DNA of 24,952 bases from Paramacrobiotus richtersi. Its lineage: Eukaryota; Tardigrada; Eutardigrada; Parachela; Macrobiotidae. Under the pieces are notes generated by a model. That model did no database searches. It was not told where the DNA came from and worked only from the letters and a program-made list of their open reading frames with translations. A program made the translations under genes and the position numbers. Shown here in pieces: positions 8,652-16,440 of the stretch (position 1 is the stretch's first letter; each line of letters begins with the position of its first letter). The stretch covers positions 1-24,952 of the forward strand of contig JAQGAU010000682.1 in the NCBI GenBank assembly GCA_034698045.1. Reading direction: 5' to 3'.

Positions 8652-9359
8652 TTATGGACGGATCGAATTGGTGGATGACTCAGCATAGAGATAACTGGGG
8701 TCATTCACAATGTGACTGAATTCTTGCATTTCCTGGAGTGTCGTTAGATGATGTGGCTGGTAAAGCATCCAATATTGCATACACTTTTGAAGAATGTTAC
8801 GGTCTGTTCCAAGTAGTTTAATGTAGTAACAAGGAAACCGAGATCGGACATGGTTTAAGTATCGTCCAATTTTGTCCAAATCCAGGATTGTGGTAATCGG
8901 GTCTCGAATTGTTGGAGGATTGCTTTTGAAGTACTGTAGTGCCCCTTGCAGATTGACTCGCAATGTGTCCATTCGTCCATTATAGAGAGTTCCATCCCAA
9001 CTTGTGGGACTGATGTAATAGCTAACTGTCTCGGTTCGTATCTTCCGATCGATTTCAGGATCGTATTGGAATCGATGCTCATTAAGCCCGATTTTAATCA
9101 AAAACTGCCCGTAGAAATCATCTGTGGTATTATGTTGTTGATTGAGCTGGTAGTTTCTGAACGTACAGCGCATGCAGGTGTCCACTTCTTTTTCCAAAGG
9201 TGTCTGATTTCCGGACAGCGTTGATAATGGCGTAGTGAGCGGGGGAAGAAAAGATAAATGATGTGGATGTAATTCTGGTCGATATGTGGTATTCCACTGA
9301 TGACGACTTTTCACGAAATAAGGTACGATGAAAATGATAATAATGCTGATAAGACGCAT
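8652..9359 (-). CDS. Accessory ORF1, secreted glycoprotein-like protein
   Basis: An intact 235-codon frame runs from ATG 9359. The first 18 residues (MRLISIIIIFIVPYFVKS) form a strongly hydrophobic signal peptide. Three N-x-T sequons and a few cysteines (including CMRC) follow, with no second hydrophobic span, which fits a secreted or luminal protein. The C-terminal part from about residue 145 aligns with ORF2, most clearly over ILQKCMQYWML. ORF1 is longer by an N-terminal extension of about 80 residues. It is the first gene after Env and the internal polypurine-like tract. I do not recognise the family. A role beside Env at the cell surface or in particles is an inference. Confidence 0.65.
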   Translation of the reverse strand: MRLISIIIIFIVPYFVKSRHQWNTTYRPELHPHHLSFLPPLTTPLSTLSGNQTPLEKEVDTCMRCTFRNYQLNQQHNTTDDFYGQFLIKIGLNEHRFQYDPEIDRKIRTETVSYYISPTSWDGTLYNGRMDTLRVNLQGALQYFKSNPPTIRDPITTILDLDKIGRYLNHVRSRFPCYYIKLLGTDRNILQKCMQYWMLYQPHHLTTLQEMQEFSHIVNDPSYLYAESSTNSIRP

Positions 9360-9617
9360 GATTGTGTGGAGTTATCGTAGTGAAGAGAAGAAATTATAAA
9401 AACAGATGAAGACGAAAAAACTTTTTGCATGCAACTGATGTTGTCAGAAGCCGTTTATAAATGACGGTAAAGAACTTTTCTGCATGTGAGTCATTACAAG
9501 CCTTCCTTTTATGGCGATGTGAAACGATAGGCAATGTTGCTTGCTCCGATTATTAAAAGATTTGAGTCAGAGGACGGATCGGAGCTAATGACCATAAAAG
9601 GTGTTGGTTTGCTTGGT
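9360..9617 (-). promoter_or_regulatory. Env-ORF1 spacer with TATA-like motifs and repeated 14-mer
   Basis: On the element strand the spacer contains CATAAAAGG, TTTATAAACGG and TTTTTATAAT within about 200 bases upstream of the ORF1 ATG. It also has the 14-mer AGATGAAGACGAAA (9404-9417, + strand), identical to 8459-8472. Both 14-mers are followed, to their right, by a GAAGCCGT/GAAAGCCGT motif. It may be an internal promoter for accessory genes. The evidence is motif-level only. Confidence 0.3.
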
Positions 9618-9630
9618 CCGCCCTCCTTTC
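9618..9630 (-). promoter_or_regulatory. Second, internal polypurine tract
   Basis: On the element strand it reads GAAAGGAGGGCGG, eight to nine bases after the Env stop. It is nearly the same as the 3' tract GAAAAGGAGGGCAC. It may act as a central polypurine tract or be the relic of an earlier 3' end of the element. Confidence 0.5.
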
Positions 9631-9638
9631 AGTGTGTC

Positions 9639-10702
9639 TTAAGTCTTGCTGGCTTCCAGCATCAACTGTCGAAAATCCTTGACGTCATACAAATCTCCAT
9701 TAGGACTGGTTAAATGTCGAGAACGTTGTAGTAACGGTGCTGTTGAAGCTGTAGTTGACTGCAACGTTGAACTAGGCGTTGTTGGCGCTGTTGGTGCAAT
9801 TCTGACGTACTGTCTTGGGTCGCCATACGTTTGATTATGGAACGTAACCGTTGGTTCCTCCTTTGGTGTTCCGAAACGCTTGGTTTTGATTGTCTTGACG
9901 CAATTCATAATGCGAAAGCAGTATCCAAATTTGACAAGAAGCGAAATCGCGATGAAAAGGAAGATTACTACCAAGCAAAGGATGAACGCTGTTCGCGGAC
10001 CACTGAAAATTGTCCAAGAACCGATATCCGGTAAGTTGGCTTTCCGAGTTTCTTGTTGAAACACATCAGCAAGCGATCCCGTTTTTGTGTTGTCAACCAT
10101 TGCGGACAATTCGGACAACATGTCCAAAGCTTGGTGATTCGGTGGGTCATGCTGGAGTAACCCTTCGAGAACAGCATTGTCTGCTTCATATCCAAATTTG
10201 CTCTTCAAATGGGCATGGTCGATTTGTACTGTAGATGTCACAGGTGTCCAGTCCTGGACGGTTTGATTGTACTGGTATGCTAAGTCGCCGATCTGTGCAT
10301 AACCGTTATGGTGTAAGCACGGGGTAAACGCGTATAGCTGGTAGCCGTCGGTTGCTACCGTCGAATTTGTGTCGATAAGAGGTTCAATTCCACACTTCGT
10401 TGCTTTGGATTTGATGTTTACATAGGTTTTCTCGCACTGTTACACCAATGCTTGACTCCCATGTGACATTATCGACTTGCATTGTTGTAACCCTACCAAT
10501 TGCGCTGCTCTGATACCTGATTGTTTCGAAAGTAGGTGCAGTAGAGCAGCAGTATTCTTTCGTTGAATACAGTCCATATTATTTATTTCGCTTACTAAAA
10601 ATTGGCCGTATTGGTCTGAACATCGCTTATATATTGCAAGTGGGCGGCCAAGTAATAGTCTCGCCCAAGAGCAACATGATCAGCGGTGAACTGGGCGAAC
10701 GC
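9639..10702 (-). pseudogene. env: Env, membrane-anchored C-terminal part, broken
   Basis: Coding-like sequence continues in the frame of the large Env ORF straight after its TAA (10703-10705). It changes frame near 10591 at a T5 run, meets a second TAA at 10440-10442, then stays open to TAA at 9639-9641. Visible are an ectodomain segment with YAFTPC, Tyr and Trp residues, a single membrane span (about TAFILCLVVIFLFIAISLLV), a Cys-containing juxtamembrane stretch and a cytoplasmic tail of about 95 residues rich in Thr/Pro. This is the normal end of a type I viral-type glycoprotein, and without it the upstream ORF would have no C-terminal anchor. The three breaks are described as seen and not repaired. 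A separate TM-subunit gene is less likely, because no ATG opens the frame. Confidence 0.6.
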
Positions 10703-13336
10703 TTATGGTGGCACCCAATTCTGTACATGTTGGCCAGGTAATAACATTGGCAGAGGCTGTGGCTCAGCCAGTTGGTCATCCTCTCCCTCATAATCTGCGA
10801 CATCACGCCATACTCGAGAGCTGTAAGGCGGATCCGTTGGCATCTGATCCACGAGAGGAAACCAGGATCTGATACTCCCCCTTCGTAACAGAAGTTCTCG
10901 GAGGTATTCTAACTGAGTCCTTGTACGATGCGGTGGAAGTGTTGGTTGCGGAGTAGGCACTGGTCGTCTTCTTGCCCCAGGCCTTCGGCGTCTGCTTACT
11001 GGATTACTTGTTCTTGGTTGACTATTTCTGCTGACCTGGCTCTGATACCAGTCTTGATGTTGCTGGATGAACTGGTTCCTGGGTAGGTCCGTTGTTGGCG
11101 AAGGACCACGATAGTAAGGTTGTGGCGGCGTGGGCATTTCCTCCGCTGCCACGTCTATTGTTGTCCATTCCGGATAAGAGTAAGCTTGAGTGCTTGCCTC
11201 TGTGGCGTAATATGCACTTGCTGTCGTTTCCGGAGCTATGTATCTGATGTTTACCGAAGACGTCGTGGGTTCTGACCCATGCCCAACCTGTGTGACCTGG
11301 GTGTATTGTGTCGTTGGTGGTGTCGAGACTGGAGGCGTATAGTGTGGCTCTTGAGCCCTGGATGTTGTACCTTGGTTCTCTGTATCGAATCTAGACGCCC
11401 TAAACCGCGTTGGCTCAGGCGAATCTAAATCGAACCTCGATGTACCTTGCAGAGTCACCGCATCTAAATCATAGGGGCCTGGACTGCGCTTGGCACTGCC
11501 CGAACCATTTGGATTGATAAGCATACCTTCCATTATTGCAGCTTTGTGATACGTATTTGAGACATTATAAGCCACAAAAACATCCTTAAATCCCGTTATA
11601 ACCTTATAAACCGTTTCCGGAAAAGTGCAGTTATGAATTGCTGTCTCGTTTTTTATAATTAGTTCAATCTGTTTGACAGAATCTTTCAGTCGTAATTTCT
11701 GTTCTCCAATGTCGATCAAAACACCGGGAACAGCCGGTAATCTATCAACAATACACCCATTTTCCCTACCAGGGTACATAGTGGACCAGACAAAGGTCAC
11801 ATGTCCCTGTACAGCGGAACCTTTCTTCCTGTCATTATGCAGTTTCCCTGCAAAACTGTATATGTCCGAAAATTCCGTTTCCTGGGTCAGCGTGACCGGC
11901 TCTAATATACAATTGACTAGACTGTTCCTGGTTGTTGTAAGCCATGAATAATCATTTTTTGGACTTTCTTGAAAAACATAGATTTCTGATCCGGACTTTT
12001 TAAGCATTGTATTTCCAAAACAATTTCGAGTCGATTCCATATTCCTACATTCCTGCTCTGAAAGTTGTTTCACAGTAGTGGACGGAACATGGTCCAAGGA
12101 CCCCCAGAAGCTCTGAGTGATTACCATCTCTTTAATCGTAGCTAAGCACGCTAAAGCTGGAAAAGTTGTTGCTGGTTTTCTAACTGTGTAGAGCGTATAA
12201 TCCACTTCCATTGCAACTGCATCTGGTGGAAGTGGATCACATTCGGTAAACTTCTGTAGGTCTAAAATTCCCACGAATTTCTGCCTTGAACAATCGCAAA
12301 GCGCAGCCTGAAGTGCATGAACTCCACCAAACATGTAACCAAAAACCATCGCGAATAGAGCTACAAACACAAAGTTTCCGATAGCGTGGGTTGATGTTTG
12401 CCTGGTGTGGAACCCCATGCTATGACACCTTGGCTTTCGTGCCTTCCGTATCTCTGTCGTTGTTTCTGACATAGGTGACTCTGTAGGTAGAGCTTCGCAG
12501 TCTTCCATGCTTTCTAGCGAACAATTCTGCGCAACATGATCACATAGTCCGCACCGATAACAGATAGTCTGCTGAATTACAGGAATAACAACCGTATCCT
12601 GCGTAATTACTGCTGCTTCCTGAAGTTCAATCTCCTTATCAACAACTGCCTGCAATTCGGTCAATTTTGCACGAATTTCCACCCAAGTAGGTTTATAATT
12701 CTCCTTGGTTACTCGTGCAATTAGCTTTTGCGACTCAGTTAATCGATCTTGATACATTTGCATAGTATCTCGAAAAGTTAACGTTGTTGCGAGCCCAAGC
12801 TCCCGACCGTTCGTAAGTATCACCATTGTTTCAATGAGCCTTGTTGGCTTAACACGATGCCTTTGAGGCCTCGTACTTACCTGTGCTGGTGACAATGCTG
12901 TTGGTATAGTGACCGATGTATCCTCAATCTGAATCAATGGTTGCGGTGCCAAGTTGTTCTCCACTGGTATCTGACGTAACGGTTCCTCAAACTGAAGACG
13001 CTTTAAATCCTGAATCTCTGGTATAGCGAACTCTGGGACGAAGTTATTTTGCGACTGATCTTTGATTGCTGACTGTAAAGTCTTAGGCGGTTTCTGACTC
13101 GTTGAAGTACGTCCCACGTCTGGTACAGGCAAGGTATTTTTAACCCCTGCTGACTCAACAGCTGCCATGGAAGATTTCTTAAACAACTTCGCTGGTGCTA
13201 ACTTCTCCTTATTTGGACTTGTTTTTGCCAGTACTACTCCGATCTCTGAGTCTGAATCAGACTCATTTGCTTGCTCTAAACTTAGATTGGTTTCGACTAG
13301 ATCTTCGCCGACCGTCTTCAAGGACTCCAAGGTCAT
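10703..13336 (-). CDS. env: Env-like ORF with N-terminal zinc knuckle, 877 aa
   Basis: The frame opens at ATG 13336, overlapping the end of pol by 74 bases in another frame. Residues 1-255 are polar, partly acidic and partly helical, with no signal peptide. C259-x2-C262-x4-H267-x4-C272 is a perfect retroviral CCHC knuckle. Residues 319-343 (NFVFVALFAMVFGYMFGGVHA) form an internal signal or membrane segment. From 347 (CDC) follows a Cys-rich, glycosylated ectodomain. Its Cys, Trp and EC pattern reminds me of rhabdovirus/chuvirus-type glycoproteins. Residues about 620-805 are Pro/Thr/Ser-rich and mucin-like, with a basic RRRRPGARRR at 782-791 that could be a furin-type site. The frame ends at TAA without a membrane anchor; the anchor is found downstream. 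Envelope function is likely. The viral source is tentative. Confidence 0.7.
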   Translation of the reverse strand: MTLESLKTVGEDLVETNLSLEQANESDSDSEIGVVLAKTSPNKEKLAPAKLFKKSSMAAVESAGVKNTLPVPDVGRTSTSQKPPKTLQSAIKDQSQNNFVPEFAIPEIQDLKRLQFEEPLRQIPVENNLAPQPLIQIEDTSVTIPTALSPAQVSTRPQRHRVKPTRLIETMVILTNGRELGLATTLTFRDTMQMYQDRLTESQKLIARVTKENYKPTWVEIRAKLTELQAVVDKEIELQEAAVITQDTVVIPVIQQTICYRCGLCDHVAQNCSLESMEDCEALPTESPMSETTTEIRKARKPRCHSMGFHTRQTSTHAIGNFVFVALFAMVFGYMFGGVHALQAALCDCSRQKFVGILDLQKFTECDPLPPDAVAMEVDYTLYTVRKPATTFPALACLATIKEMVITQSFWGSLDHVPSTTVKQLSEQECRNMESTRNCFGNTMLKKSGSEIYVFQESPKNDYSWLTTTRNSLVNCILEPVTLTQETEFSDIYSFAGKLHNDRKKGSAVQGHVTFVWSTMYPGRENGCIVDRLPAVPGVLIDIGEQKLRLKDSVKQIELIIKNETAIHNCTFPETVYKVITGFKDVFVAYNVSNTYHKAAIMEGMLINPNGSGSAKRSPGPYDLDAVTLQGTSRFDLDSPEPTRFRASRFDTENQGTTSRAQEPHYTPPVSTPPTTQYTQVTQVGHGSEPTTSSVNIRYIAPETTASAYYATEASTQAYSYPEWTTIDVAAEEMPTPPQPYYRGPSPTTDLPRNQFIQQHQDWYQSQVSRNSQPRTSNPVSRRRRPGARRRPVPTPQPTLPPHRTRTQLEYLRELLLRRGSIRSWFPLVDQMPTDPPYSSRVWRDVADYEGEDDQLAEPQPLPMLLPGQHVQNWVPP

Positions 13337-15200
13337 TTATCAAATTTCTTGGATAAAACCTCTTTAACCTTGAGACGTTCACAACAGCGGGTTGTCCTGA
13401 AGATCCACGACAGTACGAAATTTTGTAGTTATTAGGTCCTGTCTGCTCTAACACCTCGTACGGACCGTGAAAATAATGCATCAGTTTCGCCGATTTGCCC
13501 GGTTTGTTAATCGGGCCAAACAACAAAACATGATCGCCTACATTGTATTGCACTTCTCTGCGACCTTGGTTATAGTAACTCGCCGCGTTTAGTTTGCTTT
13601 CTTGCAAGTTATATTTGACTTCCGCATGCACATTTTGCAAGTGTTCTGCTATGTTTTGCATGAACGGTTCACTAATAGACGCAATATTATACGTTGTATC
13701 GAACGCAAATAGGCACTGCACACCATGTGCCAGATAAAACGGCGTATAGCCCGTCGCTGAACTAATACCATTGTTCAAAGAGAAAGTCGCGAATGGTACG
13801 TACTCGTACCAATCTCGCTGCGATTCGCAGCACATTTTGGCTAACATTGCACCCAGGGGCCGATGAACACGCTCCACTTTCCCAGTGGTCTGCGGTGCCC
13901 ATCCGGAACCTTTTAGATGTTTGATGTGCATAAGCTTGTATAGCGTTTGACTGATTTCGTTGATTTGCTCTGTTCCCCTGTCCGATCGAATGGCCAGAGG
14001 GAATCCATATTTGAGAAATACATCAAACAATAAAAATTTGGCCATTTCTAAGGCCGTATGTGTTCTTGTTGCCTTTGCGCACAAAAACCCCGAAAAGTCG
14101 TCGATGGCAGTACATATGTATTTCTTTTGTTTTGAGGATGTAACCACAGGTCCCACCGTATCGACACACCAACTCACAAATGGTCGATCGGGGACAGGTA
14201 GACTACGTAGCTTGCCTACTTTCTTCGTATATGTAGCATTGCGTGTTTGACACACGACACACGATGCCACATACTGTCGAATATATTTTGCCATTTTTGG
14301 CCAATGGAATCGATCCACTATTACCGTCAACGTTTTCTTATAGGGAAGATGGCAAAGACCTACTGGCGAGTCATGGACCGCCTGACAAATTTCTTCTCGC
14401 ATATGTATCGGTATCGCGATTAATGATCGCTCAATACCGTTGTCGTTGAATCGGTAAAAGAGGATCATGTCATCTAGATAGTAATTATTTGCAACCCGCA
14501 TGATTCGTATCGCGTTTTTCACAGCTTCTCCTTCTAGATGTGCAATAAGATCTTTCAACAACGAATCCTTGAGTTGTTCCGCTCGTAAATCCAAACGTTG
14601 CACATTGGTGATAACACTCACTGAGAACATGGGAAAGTCTACGTCGGTTCCTTCCGCTGGTGCGGGAGAAACCGGCGCACGACTCAATGCATCGGCGTCT
14701 GTATTAGCTTTCCCGGCTTTATGTACTATTTTCATTTCGAATTCCGAGAGCAGTAAGCTCCATCTTGCTAGTTTTGCGTTCTCAGTACGTAAATTTTGTA
14801 ACCAAACCATACTGAAATGGTCAGTATACACCGTAATTGTGTGACCCAAAATAAACTTTCGAAATTTCTCAGCACCATAGAGAATTACTAAACACTCCTT
14901 TTCCGTTGTACTTAGATTGGACTCTCCTTTTGATAATTTGCGTGATGCATATGCAATGGGTTTCTCACCGATCTCGTGGTTTTGTGCGAGTACCACACCG
15001 AGCGCGTAGTCACTCGCATCTACATGCAAGTTGACCGGCAAGTTTGTTTCAAAGAATGCCAACACTGGTGCTGTTGTCATAAGCTTCTTAAGATCGTCAA
15101 AGGCCTGCTGATGATCTGACGTCCAGGGAATCTGAACTGATTTTTTATTACAAAATTCGTTTGCCAAATTGTGGAGCGGTCCACAAATTTTCGAAAATCC
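13263..15200 (-). CDS. pol: Pol: RNase H and integrase
   Basis: This is a long intact stretch of the polyprotein, numbered from 15167. RNase H has D50 (LHVDAS), E89/E91 (TTEKE) and D116 (VYTDH), then DADALSR. Integrase has the zinc-binding H265, H273, C303, C306. Its catalytic triad is D336 (VDTVGP), D396 (RSDRG) and E432 (KVERVHRP), with exactly 35 residues between the second Asp and Glu (DD35E). Downstream is YNVGDHVLLF, then HGPYEV (568-573), the GPY/F module typical of Ty3/Gypsy integrases. It ends at TGA 13263-13265, after a basic tail. All catalytic residues are present, so this part looks functional, though it is cut off from gag and RT by upstream frame breaks. Confidence 0.93.
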   Translation of the reverse strand, partial: GFSKICGPLHNLANEFCNKKSVQIPWTSDHQQAFDDLKKLMTTAPVLAFFETNLPVNLHVDASDYALGVVLAQNHEIGEKPIAYASRKLSKGESNLSTTEKECLVILYGAEKFRKFILGHTITVYTDHFSMVWLQNLRTENAKLARWSLLLSEFEMKIVHKAGKANTDADALSRAPVSPAPAEGTDVDFPMFSVSVITNVQRLDLRAEQLKDSLLKDLIAHLEGEAVKNAIRIMRVANNYYLDDMILFYRFNDNGIERSLIAIPIHMREEICQAVHDSPVGLCHLPYKKTLTVIVDRFHWPKMAKYIRQYVASCVVCQTRNATYTKKVGKLRSLPVPDRPFVSWCVDTVGPVVTSSKQKKYICTAIDDFSGFLCAKATRTHTALEMAKFLLFDVFLKYGFPLAIRSDRGTEQINEISQTLYKLMHIKHLKGSGWAPQTTGKVERVHRPLGAMLAKMCCESQRDWYEYVPFATFSLNNGISSATGYTPFYLAHGVQCLFAFDTTYNIASISEPFMQNIAEHLQNVHAEVKYNLQESKLNAASYYNQGRREVQYNVGDHVLLFGPINKPGKSAKLMHYFHGPYEVLEQTGPNNYKISYCRGSSGQPAVVNVSRLKRFYPRNLINDLGVLEDGRRRSSRNQSKFRASK

Positions 15201-15570
15201 CAGAATAAAAACCCTTGAGATAGATCAATTGCGGTAAAGTTGGATCCGCGAAGATTTTGCAAGATCTCCTGTATCGTTGGCATAGGGTACCTATCGTACT
15301 TTAGCTTCGTGTTTAACTTTCGAAAATCCCCGCAGATGCGGTAAGAATCCTTCTGTCCTTGTTTTTTAACTAAAAGAATGGGAGAAGCCCATGGTGATTT
15401 TGTTGGTTTCAAGATCCCTTGTCCTAAAAGCTTCTTAATTTCTTTGTCTATGATATCCTTCTCCTTCTCCGCCAAACGGCGTAACGGTTGCCACACCGGT
15501 GAGACATGTGGTTCCGTTTCTAATGTGATGGGAGGAACCAAAGCGCCTCCCATAGGCATGTCTCCGTCGG
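15195..15570 (-). pseudogene. pol: Pol: reverse transcriptase remnant lacking the catalytic core
   Basis: The finger subdomain is clear: ILKPTKSPWASPILLVKK, YRICGDFRKLN, YPMPTIQEIL and FTAIDLSQG. It then jumps within about 20 bases (15195-15214) to GFSKICGPLHNLAN in another frame. In related elements that segment follows the palm by roughly 120-140 codons. The whole region holding the YxDD metal-binding motif, the MPFGL region and the connection to the thumb is therefore absent. A further one-base frame change lies near 15565, between the ZnF/linker frame and the RT frame. This copy cannot make active RT. Confidence 0.85.
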
Positions 15571-16130
15571 CCAAAGGTCGGCATATTCTCTTAATACACA
15601 AAGCAGTTTCTCCTTCTCTTCAGGCGTTAAATGGTGTCCCAGAATCAGTTGATCCTCAAAGAAACCAAGCTTCTCCTCGGGTTTTTCGTTATCCAGAAAA
15701 TTTTCAATAGTAAACGGTAAAAGAAGATCTTCCGCCTGTCTAAAATGATCATTTCTGTGATCTTGGAAAATTTTTCCAGCATCTGTTGCGAAGAAACAGT
15801 GTCCTATTGGACACACTTTCAGTTGCTTCGTATCTAGATTTAACGGCTTGCATTGAAACAAATGCTCCGTCCACGAGTCTTTAGAGTGAAAAAGTTGATT
15901 GCATTTGCATTTAAATTGAAGCTGCTGTGCCGATGCTTCAGTAAACCGACATGTAAACCTGTGCGACCTCCACTGATAGTTTGAACTTAAGATCTGCCCA
16001 CATTCACATGTATAATGGTCTTTCAATTTTGTCAGCTGGCCCTCAGCATCAACTGGGCCAGTTTTTAATTCTGTGCTTTTGTGTGTAGAGTTATTCCTCT
16101 CTGGTTGTTCCTTTTTGGACATTGCCATAC
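15566..16130 (-). CDS. pol: Pol: zinc-finger insert between protease and RT
   Basis: In the frame that starts at 16254, three fingers lie after the protease. They are C83-x1-C85-x12-H98-x3-C102, C116-x1-C118-x12-H131-x3-C135 and C148-x4-C153-x12-H166-x3-H170 (positions 15745-16008). All keep classic C2H2/C2HC spacing. After them comes an acidic linker (ENFLDNEKPEEKLGFFEDQ) and the usual pre-RT segment LREYADLWP. Ty3/Gypsy polyproteins normally go from protease to RT through a short linker without such fingers. The fingers resemble those of accessory ORF3 and ORF6. A role in binding the element's own RNA or DNA is an inference. Confidence 0.8.
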
Positions 16131-16440
16131 AAAAAGGCGAATTGTAAAATTTTTTCAGATCTGACCAACCCAATATGACGTCAAATTGCTTGGATTCATG
16201 GTCACAAACATCGACCTTTAATGTTACGGAAAAACCGTCTATGCTGATTGGCAAAAATTGATCCCAGTGTAACGAAATTACGACCGTTAAAACCTTGGCC
16301 TTCCACCAAATCTTTGATGTTTATGTATCCCTTAAGACCAAGCCTTTCTACTAAACTATAAGAAGCAATTGTAGTTGAACTACCTGTGTCCAATAAAGTA
16401 ATTGCTCGGGCCCCCAAGACCTCAGCTGTAACAACCGGCT
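16131..16440 (-). pseudogene. pol: Pol: aspartic protease, frameshifted
   Basis: LLDTGSSTTIAS (active-site Asp encoded at 16388-16390) and, in the next frame, FDVILGWSDL are the two halves of a retropepsin. The frame changes near 16248 within a T5 run in the middle of the domain, so this is an indel and not a normal gag-pol boundary. The protein would cleave the Gag-Pol polyprotein. Confidence 0.8.
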
